From: Xestospongia bergquistia
Taxonomy: Eukaryota; Porifera; Demospongiae; Haplosclerida; Petrosiidae
Assembly (NCBI GenBank): GCA_963965975.1
Contig: OZ014416.1
Coordinates: forward strand, 3,472,001 to 3,536,000
DNA length: 64,000 nt
Direction: 5' to 3'
Numbering within the stretch: the stretch's first letter is position 1; each line of letters begins with the position of its first letter. Shown here one piece after another: positions 12,577 through 23,936 of the stretch. Below the pieces are notes generated by a model. It did not search any database and had not been told where the DNA came from. It saw only the letters and a program-made list of their open reading frames with translations. Made by a program: the position numbers and the translations under genes.

Positions 12577-15470
12577 CTAAAGGACTTTTTGCTACTAACT
12601 ACGTAAAGAGCTATTAACAGTTTAGTAAGTTAGTTTGCATTAACCCTCTAAAGTCTTTAAGTTAAAGACTTCAGAAGGTTTAGACTATTCAGAAAAGTTT
12701 ATAAAGTAAACTGCTCAGTCTAAAGGACTTTATGGCACTAACTAAGTAAACAGCTATTAACAGTTTAGTAAGTTAGTTTGCATTAACGCTCTAATGTCTT
12801 TAAGATAAAGACTTTAGAATGTTTAGGCTATTGAGACAAGTTTATAAAGTAAACTGTTCAGTGTAAAGGACTTTACGGCACTAACTAAATAAACAGCTAT
12901 TAACAGTTTAGTAAGTTTGTTTGCATTAACGCTCTAAAGTCTTTAAGTTAAAGACTTTAGAAGGTTTAGACTCTTAAGAGAAGTTTATAAAGTAAACTGC
13001 TCAGTCTAAAGGACTTTATGGCACTAACTAAATAAACAGCTATTAACAGTTTAGTAAGTTAGTTTGCATTAACGCTCTAAAGTCTTTAAGTTAAAGACTT
13101 TAGAAGGTTTAGACTATTCAGAGAAGTTTATAAAGTAAATTGCTTAGTCTAAGGGACTTTATTGCACTAACTAAATAAAAAGCTATTAACAGTTTAGTAA
13201 GTTAGTTTGCATTAACGCTATAAAGTCTTTAAGTTAAAGACTTTAGAAGCTTTAGACTATTGAGAGAAGTTTATAAAGTAAACTGCTTAGTCTAAAGGAC
13301 TTTATGGCACTAATTAAGTAAAACGCTACTAACAGTTTAGTAAGTTAGTTTGCATTAACGCTCTAAAGTCTTTAAGATAAAGACTTTAGAAGGTTTAGAT
13401 TATTGAGAGAAGTTTATAAAGTAAACTACTTAGTCTAAAGGACTTTATGGCACTAACGAAGTAAACAGCTATTAACAGTTTAGTAAATTAGTTTGCATTA
13501 ACGCTCTAAAGTCTTTAAGATAAAGACTTTAGAAAGTTTAGACTATTGATAGAAGTTTATAAAGTAAACTGCTCAGTCTAAAGGACTTTATGGCACTAAA
13601 TAAATAAGCAGGTATTAACAGTTTAGTAAGTTCGTTTCCATTAACGCTCTAAAGTCTTTAAGTTAAAGACTTTAGAAAGTTTAGACTATTGAGAAAAGTT
13701 TATAAAGTAAACTGCTCAGTCTAAAGGACTTTATGGCACTAACTAACTAAACAGCTATTAACAGTTTAGTAAGTTAGTTTGCATTAACGCTCTAATGTCT
13801 TTAAGATAAAGACTTTTGAATGTTTAGGCTATTGAGAGATGTTTATAAAGTAAACTGTTCAGTGTAAAGGACTTTATGGCACTAACTAAATAAACAGCTA
13901 TTAACAGTTTAGTAAATTAGTTTGCATTAACGCTCTAAAGTCTTTAAGTTAAAGACTTTAGAAGGTTTAGACTATTAAGAGAAGTTTATAAAGTAAAGTG
14001 CTCAGTCTAAAGGACTTTATGGCACTAATTAAATAAACAGCTATTAACAGTTTAGTAAGTTAGTTTGCATTAACGCTCTAAAGTCTTTAAGTTAAAGACG
14101 TTAGAAGGTTTAGACTATTGAGAAAAGTTTATAAAGTAAACTGCTCAGTCTAAAGGACTTTATGGCACTAACTAAATAAACAGCTATTAACAGTTTAGTA
14201 AGTTAGTTTGCATTAACGCTCTAAAGTCTTTAAGTTAAAGACTTTAGAAGGTTTAGACTATTCAGAGAAGTTTATAAAGTAAATTGCTTAGTCTAAGGGA
14301 CTTTATTGCACTAACTAAATAAACAGCTATTAACAGTTTAGTAAGTTAGTTTGCATTAACGCTATAAAGTCTTTAAGTTAAAGACTTTAGAAGGTTTAGA
14401 CTATTGAGAAAAGTTTATAAAGTAAACTGCTCAGTCTAAAGGACTTTATGGCACTAACTAAAAAAACAGCTATTAACAGTTTAGTAAGTTAGTTTGCATT
14501 AAACCAATAAGGTCTTTAAGTTAAAGACTTTTGTAGGTATAGACTATTGAGAGAAGTTTATTAAGTAAACTGCTCAGTCTAAAGGACTTTTTGCTACGAA
14601 CTAAATAAACAGCTATAAACAGTTTAGTAAGTTAGTTTGCATTAATGCTCTAAAGTCTTTAAGTTAAAGACTTTAGAAGGTTTAGACTATTGACAGAAGT
14701 TTATAAAGTAAACTGCTTAGTCTAAAGGACTTTATGGCACTAACTAAATAAACAGCTATTAACAGTTTAGTAAGTTTGTTTGCATTAACGCTCTAAAGTC
14801 TTCAAGTTAAAGACTTTAGAAGGTTTAGACTAATCAGAGAAGTTTATAAAGTAAACTGCTCAGTCTAAAGGAATTTATGGCACTAACTAAATAAACAGCT
14901 ATTAACAGTTTAGTAAGTTAGTTTGCATTAACACTCTAAAGTCTTTAAGTTAAAGACTTTAGAAGATTTATACTATTGAGAGAAGTTTATAAAGTAAACT
15001 GCTCAGTCTAAAGGACTTTATGGCACTAACTAAGTAAACAGCTATTAACAGTTTAGTAAGTTAGTTTGCATTAACGCTCTAATGTCTTTAAGATAAAGAC
15101 TTTAGAAATTTTAGGCTATTGAGTGAAGTTTGTAAAGTAAACTGTTCAGTCTAAAGGACTTTATGGCACTAACTAAATAAACAGCTATTAAAAGTTTAGT
15201 AAGTTAGTTGGCATTAACGCTCTAAAGTCTTTAAGTTAAAGACTTTAGAAGGTTTAGACTATTAAGAGAAGTTTAAAAAGTAAACTGCTCAGTCTAAAGG
15301 ACTTTATGGCACTAACTAAATAAACAGCTATTAACCGTTTAGTAAGGTAGTTTGCATTAACGCTCTAAAGTCTTTAAGTTAAAGATTTTAGAAGGTTTAG
15401 ACTATTGAGAGAAGATTGTAAACTAAACTGCAAAGTATAAAGGACTTTATGGCACTAACTAAATAAACAG
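12577..15470. repeat. Third copy of the 20-monomer block
   Basis: The TTTTTGCTACTAACTACG variant starts again at 12,577, followed by the same ordered set of rare variants as in the copies at 4,721 and 7,579. It is separated from them by the other block and appears to hold one extra monomer early on, so this order arose by more than simple adjacent duplication. Confidence 0.8.
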
Positions 15471-16611
15471 CTATTAACAGTTTAGTAAGTTAGTTTGCAT
15501 TAACGCTCTAAAGTCTTTAAGTTAAAGACTTTAGAAGGTTTAGACTCTTGAGAAAAGTTTATAAAGTAAACTCCTCAGTCTAAAGGACTTTATGGGACTA
15601 ACTAAATAAACAGCTATTAACAGTTTAGTAAGTTAGTTTGCATTAACGCAATAAGGTCTTTAAGTTAAAGACTTTAGTAGGTATAGACTATTGAGAGAAG
15701 CTTATAAAGTAAACTGCTCAGTCTAAAGGACTTTTTGCTACTAACTAAATGAACAGCTATAAACAGTTTAGTAAGTTAGTTTGCATTAACGCTCTAAAGT
15801 CTTTAAGTTAAAGACTTTAGAAGGTTTAGACTATTGACAGAAGTTTATAAAGTAAGCTGCTTAGTCTAAAGGACTTTATGGCACTAACTAAATAAACAGC
15901 TATTAACAGTTTAGTAAGTTTGTTTGCATTAACGCTCTAAAGTCTTCAAGTTAAAGACTTTAGAAGGTTTAGACTATTCAGAGAAGTTTATAAAGTAAAC
16001 TGCTCAGTCTAAAGGACTTTATGGCACTAACTAAATAAACAGCTATTAACAGTTTAGTAAGTTAGTTTGCATTAACGCTCTAAAGTCTTTAAGTTAAAGA
16101 CTTTAGAAGGTTTATACTATTGAGAGAATTTTATAAAGTAAACTGCTCAGTCTAAAGGACTTTATGGCACTTACTAAGTAAACAGCTATTAACAGTTTAG
16201 TAAGTTAGTTTGCATTAACGCTCTAATGTCTTTAAGATAAAGACTTTAGAATGTTTAGGCTATTGAGAGAAGTTTGGAAAGTAAACTGTTCAGTCTAAAG
16301 GACTTTATGGCACTAACTAAATAAACAGCTCTTAACAGTTTAGTAAGTTAGTTGGCATTAACGCTCTAAAGTCTTTAAGTTAAAGACTTTAGAACGTTTA
16401 GACTATTAAGAGAAGTTTATAAAGTAAACTGCTCAGTCTAAAGGACTTTGTGGCACTAACTAAATAAACAGCTATTAACAGTTTAGTAAGGTAGTTTGCA
16501 TTAACGCTCTAAAGTCTTTAAGATAAAGACTTTAGAAGGTTTAGACTATTGAGAGATGTTTATAAACTAAACTGCAAAGTATAAAGGACTTTATGGCACT
16601 AACTAAATAAA

Positions 16612-19600
16612 CAGCTATTAACAGTTTAGTAAGTTAGTTAGCATTAACGCTCTAAAGTCTTTAAGTTAAAGACTTTAGAAGGTTTAGACTATTGTGAAAA
16701 GTTTATCAAGTAAACTCCTCAGTCTAAAGGACTTTATGGGACTAACTAAATAAACAGCTATTAACAGTTCAGTAAGTTAGTTTGCATTAACGCAATAAGG
16801 TCTTTAAGTTAAAGACTTTAGTAAGTATAGACTATTGAGAGAAGTTTACAAAGTTAACTGCTCAGTCTAAAGGACTTTTTGCTACTAACTAAATAAACAA
16901 CTATAAACAGTTTAGTAAGTTAGTTTGCATTAACGCTCTAAAGTCTTTAAGTTAAAGACTTTAGAAGGTTTAGACTATTGAGAGAAGTTTATAAAGTAAA
17001 CTGCTCAGTCTAAAGGACTTTATAGCACTAACTAAATAAACAGCTGTTAACAGTTTAGTAAGTTAGTTTGCATTAACGAAATAAAGTGTTTAAGATAAAG
17101 ACTTTAGTAGGTATAGACTATTCAGAGAAGTTTATAAAGTAAACTGCTCTATCTAAAGGACTTTTTGCTACTAACTAAGTAAAGAGCTATTAACAGTTTA
17201 GTAAGTTTGTTTTCATTATCGCTCTAAAGTCTTTAAGTTAAAGACTTTAGAAGTTTAGACTATTGACAGAAGTTTATAAAGTAAACTGCTTAATCTAAAT
17301 GACTTTATGGCACTAACTAAATAAACAGCTATTAACAGTTTATTAAGTTTGTTTGCATTAACGCTCTAAAGTCTTTAAGTTAAAGACTTTAGAAGGCTTA
17401 GACTATTCAGAGAAGTTTATAAAGTAAATTGCTTAGTCTAAAGGACTTTATTGCACTAACTAAATAAACAGCTATTAACAGTTTAGTAAGTTAGTTTGCA
17501 TTAACGCTCTAAAGTCTTTATGCTAAAGACTTTAGAAGGTTTAGACTATTGAGAAAAGTTTATAAAGTAAACTGCTCAGTCTAAAGGTCTTTATGGCACT
17601 AACTAAATAAACAGCTATTAACAGTTTAGTTAGTTTGCATTAACGCAATAAGGTCTTTAAGTTAAAGACTTTAGTAGGTATAGACTATTGAGAGAAGTTT
17701 ATAAAGTAAACTGCTCAGTCTAAAGGACTTTTTGCTACGAACTAAATAAACAGCTATAAAAAGTTCAGTAAGTTAGTTTGCATTAACGCTCTAAAGTCAT
17801 TAAGTTAAAGACTTTAGAAGGTTTAGACTATTGACAGAAGTTTATAAAGTAAACTGCTTAGTCTAAAGGACTTTATGGCACTAACTAAATAAACAGCTAT
17901 TAACAGTTTAGTAAGTTTGTTTGCATTAACGCTCTAAAGTCTTTAAGTTAAAGACTTTAGAAGGTTTAGACTATTGAGAGAAGTTTATAAAGTAAACTGC
18001 TAAGTCTAAAGGACTTTATGGCTCTAACTAAATAAACAGCCATTAACAGTTTAGTAAGTTAGTTTGCATTAACGCTCTAAAGTCTTTAAGTTAAAGACTT
18101 TAGAAGGTTTAGACTATTGAGAAATGTTTATAAAGTAAACTGCTCAGTCTAAAGGACTTTATGGCACTAACTGAATAAACAGCTATTAACAGTTTAGTAA
18201 GTTAGTTTGCATTAACGCAATAAGGTCTTTAAGTTAATGACTTTAGTAGGTATAGACTATTGAGAGAAGTTTATAAAGTAAACTGCTTAGTCTAAAGGAC
18301 TTTATGGCACTAACTATATAAACAGCTATTAACAGTTTAGTAAGTTAGTTTGCATTAACGCTATAAAGTCTTTAAGATAAAGACTTTAGAAGGTTTAGAC
18401 TATTGAGAAATGTTTATAAAGTAAACTGCTCAGTCTAAAGGACTTTATGGCACTAACTAAATAAACAGCTATTAACAGTTTAGTAAGTTAGTTTGCATTA
18501 ACGCAATAAGGTCTTTAAGTTAATGACTTTAGTAGGTATAGACTATTGAGAGAAGTTTATAAAGTTAACTGCTCAGTCTAAAGGACTTTTTGCTACTAAC
18601 TAAATAAACAACTATAAACAGTTTAGTAAGTTAGTTTGCATTAACGCTCTAAAGTCTTTAAGTTAAAGACTTTAGAAGGTTTAGACTATTGAGAGAAGTT
18701 TATAAAGTAAACTGCTCAGTCTAAAGGAATTATGGCACTAACTAAGTAAACAGCTATTAACAGTTTAGTAAGTTAGTTTGCATTAACGCTCTAAAGTCTA
18801 TAAGATAAAGACTTTAGAAGGTTTAGACTATTGAGAGAAGTTTATAAAGTAAACTGCTCAGTCTAAAGGACTTTATGGCACTAACTAAATAAACAGCTGT
18901 TAACAGTTTAGTAAGTTAGTTTGCATTAACGAAATAAAGTCTTTAAGATAAAGACTTTAGTACGTATAGACTATTCAGAGAAGTTTATAAAGTAAACTGC
19001 TCTATCTAAAGGACTTTTTGCTACTAACTAAGTAAAGAGCTATTAACAGTTTAGTAAGTTTGTTTGCATTATCGCTCTAAAGTCTTTAAGTTAAAGACTT
19101 TAGAAGTTTAGACTATTGACAGAAGTTTATAAAGTAAACTGCTTAATCTAAATGACTTTATGGCACTAACTAAATAAACAGCTATTAACAGTTTAGTAAG
19201 TTTGTTTGCATTAACGCTCTAAAGTCTTTAAGTTAAAGACTTTAGAAGGTTTAGACTATTCAGAGAAGTTAATAAAGTAAATTGCTTAGTCTAAAGGACT
19301 TTATTGCACTAACTAAATAAACAGCTATTAACAGTTTAGTAAGTTAGTTTGCATTAACGCTCTAAAGTCTTTATGCTAAAGACTTTAGAAGGTTTAGACT
19401 ATTGAGAAAAGTTTATAAAGTAAACTGCTCAGTCTAAAGGTCTTTATGGCACTAACTAAATAAACAGCTATTAACAGTTTAGTTAGTTTGCATTAACGCA
19501 ATAAGGTCTTTAAGTTAAAGACTTTAGTAGGTATAGACTATTGACAGAAGTTTATAAAGTAAACTGCTCAGTCTAAAGGACTTTTTGCTACGAACTAAAT

Positions 19601-19975
19601 AAACAGCTATAAACAGTTTAGTAAGTTAGTTTGCATTAACGCTCTAAAGTCATTAAGTTAAAGACTTTAGAAGGTTTAGACTATTGACAGAAGTTTATAA
19701 AGTAAACTGCTTAGTCTAAAGGACTTTATGGCACTAACTAAATAAACAGCTATTAACAGTTTAGTAAGTTTGTTTGCATTAACGCTCTAAAGTCTTTAAG
19801 TTAAAGACTTTAGAAGGTTTAGACTATTGAGAGAAGTTTATAAAGTAAACTGCTAAGTCTAAAGGACTTTTTGGCTCTAACTAAATAAACAGCCATTAAC
19901 AGTTTAGTAAGTTAGTTTGCATTAACGCTCTAAAGTCTTTAAGTTAAAGACTTTAGAAGGTTTAGACTATTGAGA
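16612..19975. repeat. Second higher-order block, copies 2 and 3
   Basis: Copy 2 (about 16,612-18,110) and copy 3 (about 18,480-19,975) repeat the variant order of the block at 10,346. Copy 2 lacks the monomer carrying GGAATTATGGC that is present in copies 1 and 3: the offset changes from about 12 to 13 monomers between AACAACTATAAACAG and CAGCTGTTAACAG. This is the footprint of unequal exchange of one unit. Confidence 0.7.
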
Positions 19976-20571
19976 AATGTTTATAAAGTAAACTGCTCAG
20001 TCTAAAGGACTTTATGGCACTAACTAAATAAACAGCTATTAACAGTTTAGTAAGTTAGTTTGCATTAACGCAATAAGGTCTTTAAGTTAATGACTTTAGT
20101 AGGTATAGACTATTGAGAGAAGTTTATAAAGTAAACTGCTTAGTCTAAAGGACTTTATGGCACTAACTATATAAACAGCTATTAACAGTTTAGTAAGTTA
20201 GTTTGCATTAACGCTATAAAGTCTTTAAGATAAAGACTTTAGAAGGTTTAGACTATTGAGAGAAGTTTATAAAGTAAACTGCTCAGTCTAAAAGACTTTA
20301 TGGCACTAACTAAGTAAACAGCTATTAACAGTTTAGTAAGTTAGTTTGCATTAACGCTCTAAAGTCATCAAGATAAAGACTTTAGAAGGTTTAGACTATT
20401 GAGAGAAGTTTATAAAGTAAGCTGCTCTGTCTAAAGGACTTTATGGCACTAACTAAATAAACAGCTATAAACAGTTTACTAAGTTAGTTTGCATTAACGC
20501 TCTAAAGTCTTTAAGTTAAAGACTTTAGTAGGTTTAGACAATCGAGAGAAGTTTATAAAGTAAACTGCTCA

Positions 20572-21211
20572 GTCTAAAGGACTTTATGGCACTAACTAAG
20601 TAAACAGCTATTAACAGTTTAGTAAGTTAGTTTGCATTAACGCTCTAAAGTCTTTAAGTTAAAGACTTTAGAAGGTTTAGACTATTGAGAGAAGTTTATA
20701 AAGTAAACTGCTCAGTCTAAAGGACTTTATGGCACTAACTAAGTAAACAGCTATTAACAGTTTAGTAAGTTAGTTTGCATTAACGCTCTAAAGTCTTTAA
20801 GTTAAAGACTTTAGAAGGTTTAGACTATTGAGAGAAGTTTATAAAGTAAACTGCTCAGTCTAAAGGACTTTATGGCACTAACTAAATAAACAGCTATTAA
20901 CAGTTTAGTAAGTTAGTTTGCATTAACGCTCTAAAGTCTTTAAGTTAAAGACTTTAGAAGGTTTAGACTATTGAGAGAAGTTTATAAAGTAAACTGCTCA
21001 GTCTAAAGGACTTTATGGCACTAACTAAATAAACAGCTATTAACAGTTTAGTAAGTTAGTTTGCATTAACGCTCTAAAGTCTTTAAGTTAAAGACTGTAG
21101 AAGGTTTAGACTATTGAGAGAAGTTTATAAAGTAAACTGCTCAGTCTAAAGGACTTTATGGCACTAACTAAATAAACAGCTATTAAAAGTTCGGTAAGTT
21201 AGTTTGCATTA
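20572..21211. repeat. Nearly identical monomers at the array's young edge
   Basis: Monomers starting at 20,572, 20,715, 20,858, 21,001 and 21,144 are almost identical, differing at single bases (for example AAGTAAAC versus AAATAAAC). They match the consensus of the whole core and have perfect palindromes. The last one stops at about 21,211, after roughly half a monomer. Confidence 0.85.
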
Positions 21212-23936
21212 ACTCAGTCTAAAGGACTTAATGGGATAACTAAGCAAACTTCTATTAACAGTTTAGTAACTTTGTTTGCATGATGCTCTAAAGTCTTTAA
21301 GTTAAAGACTTAAGAAAGTTTAGACTTTTGAGTGAATTTTATAAAGTAAACTGCTCAGTCTAAACAACCTCATGCCACTAACTAAATAAACAACTATTAA
21401 CAGTTCAGTAAGTTAGTTTGGATTAACGATCGAAAGTCTTTAAGTTAAAGACTTTAGAAGGTTTAGACTGTTTAGTGAAGTGTATAAATTAAACTGCTCA
21501 GCCTAAAGGACTTAATGCGACTAACTAAAAATAATGCTACTAACATTTTAGTAAGTTATTTTGCATTAACACACTAAAGTCTTTAAGTTAAAGACCTTAG
21601 AAGGTTTAGACTGTTGAGTGAATTTTATAAAGTAAACTGCTCAGTATAAAGGTCTTTATGGCACTAACTAAGTAGACAGCTGTTAAAAGTTTAGTAAGTT
21701 AGTTTGCATTAACACTCTAAAGTCTTTAAGTTAAAGACTTTAGAAGGTTTAGACAATTGAGTGAAGATTATAAAGTAAACTGCTAAGTCTAAAGGACTTT
21801 ATGGCATAACTAAATAAGCTTCTATTAACATTTTAGTAAGTTAGTTTGTATTAACACTCTGAAGTCTTTAAGTTAAGACTTTAGAAGGTTTAGACGATTG
21901 TGTTAAGTGTATAAAGTAAGGTGCTCAGTTTAAAGGACTTAATGGGACTAACTAGAGAAACTGCTACTAAAAGTTTCGTAAGTTTGTTTGCATTAACACT
22001 CTAGAGTCTTTAAGTTAAAGAGTTTAGAAGGTTTACACTATTTATTGATGTTGATAGAGTAAACTGCACAGTCTAAGGGACTTTATGGCACTAATTAAAT
22101 AAACAGCTATAAACAGTTTAGTAAGTTTTTTTGCATTAACGCTCTAAAGATTTAAATTAAAGACTTTAGAAGGTTTAGACTATTGAGTGAATTTTATAAA
22201 GTACACACTCAATCTAAAGAATTTAATGGGACTAGGTAAGTACACTGCTATTAACAGTTTAAAAAAATTGTTTGCATTAACGCTCTAAAGTCTTTAAGTT
22301 AAAGACTTTAGAAAGTTTAGACTATTGAGTGAATTTTATAAAGTAAACTGCTCAGTCTGAAGGACTTAATGGGACTAACTAAACAAACTGCTACTAACAG
22401 TTTAGTAAGTGTTTTTGCATTAACGCTCTAAAGTCTTTAAGTTAAACACTTTATAAGGTTTTGGCTATTGACTGAAGTTTATAAAGTAAAATGTTCACTA
22501 TAAAGGTCTTGATGGCACTAACTAAATAAACAGCTATTAACAGTTTAGTAAGTTGGTTTGCATTAATGCTCTAAAGTCTTTAAGTTAAAGACTTTAGAAG
22601 GTTTAGACTATTGAGTGAAGTTTATAAAGTAAACTGCTCGGTATAAAGGTCTTTATGGCACTAACTAAATAAACAGCTATTAAATTTTTGGCAAGTTTGT
22701 TTGCATTAACGGTCTAAAGTCTTTAAGTTAAAGACTTTAGAAGGTTTAGACTATTGAGTGAAGTTTATAAAGAAAACTGCTCAGTCTAAAGGACTTAATG
22801 GGACTAACTAAATAAACTGCTACTAACATTTTAGTAAGTTTGTTTGCATTAATGCTCTAAAGTGTTTAAGTTAAAACGTAAAAAGGTTTAGACTATTGAG
22901 AGAAGTTTCTAAAGTAAACTGCTGAGTATAAAGGTCTTTATAGCACTAACTAAATAAACAGCTATTAAATGTTTAGTAAGTTTTTTGCATTAACGCTTTA
23001 AAGTCTTTAAGTTAAAGACTTTAGGAGTTTTAGACTTTTGAGTGAAGTTTATAAAAAAAACTGCTCAGTCTAAAGGACTTAATGGGACTAACTAAACAAA
23101 CTGCTACTAACAGTTTAGTAAGTTGGTTTACATTAACTGTCGAAAGTCTTTAATTGAAAGACTTTAAAGGTTTAGACTATTGAGTGAATTTTATAAAGTA
23201 ATTTGCTAAGTCTAACGGACTTAGTGCAACTAACTAAATAACCTGCAATTAACAGTTTAGTAAGGTTGCTTGCATTAAGTGTCTAAAGTCTTTAATTTAA
23301 AGACTTTAGAAGGTTTAGACTATTGAGTGAATTTTATGAAGTAAGTTGCTCCGTCAAAAGGACTAATAGGACTATCTCATCAAGCTGCTACTAACAGTTT
23401 AGTAAGTTGTTTTGCATTAACGCTCTAAAGTCTTTAATTTAAAGAGTTTAGAAGGTTTAGACTATTGAGGGAATTTTATAAAGTAAACTGTTCAGTCTTA
23501 AGGACTTAATGGCACTAAATAAATAAACTGCAATGAACAGTTTAGTAAATTGGTTTGCATTAACGCTCTAAAGCCTTTAATTTAAAGACCTTAGAAGGTG
23601 TAGACTATTGAGTGAAGTTTATAAAGTAAACTGCTAGGTCTAATGGTGTTAATGGGACTAACTCAACAAGCTCCTACTAACAGTTCAGTAAGTTGGTTTG
23701 TATTAACGCTTTAAAGTCTTTAATTTAAAGACTTTAGAATGTTTACACTATTGAGTGAAGTTTATAAAGTAAACTGCTCAGTCCATAGGACTTAATGGGA
23801 CTAACTAAATAATCTGCAATTAACAGTTTAGTAAGTTTGTGTGCATTAACTCTCTAAAGTCTTTAATTTAAAACTTTATAAGGTTTAGACTATTGAGTGA
23901 AATTTATAAAGTAAACTGCTCAGTCTAAAGGACTTA
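21212..23936. repeat. Old, diverged satellite flank
   Basis: The 143-bp phase continues but monomers become strongly diverged, with GGACTTAATGGGACTAAC replacing GGACTTTATGGCACTAAC, TTTAATTTAAAG palindrome centres, and many indels. No higher-order pattern was seen. This is typical of old satellite no longer homogenised with the core. Confidence 0.85.

Larger units (their letters stand above)
1..23936. repeat. 143-bp satellite tandem array
   Basis: Monomers start with GTCTAAAGGACTTTATGGCA and recur at 1, 144, 287, 430 and 573, giving an exact 143-bp period. The array is head-to-tail with no other sequence, about 167 monomers by arithmetic. Every frame is broken by stops, and there is no open frame of 60 codons in the whole stretch, so it is noncoding. 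Monomers differ by scattered substitutions and a few small indels, and variants are organised in higher-order blocks. It starts before the window, so its true length is unknown. Size, AT richness, head-to-tail order and higher-order structure fit a centromeric or pericentromeric satellite; that role is inferred. Confidence 0.97.

Noticed and set aside
1..21211. CENP-B box in the satellite monomer
   Set aside because: No TTCG....CGGGA-like motif was seen; TTCGTTTCCATTAACG occurs in some monomers but lacks the required right half.
1..23936. Regular repeats as a CRISPR-like array
   Set aside because: The whole 143-bp unit repeats with no unique spacers, and the context is eukaryotic.
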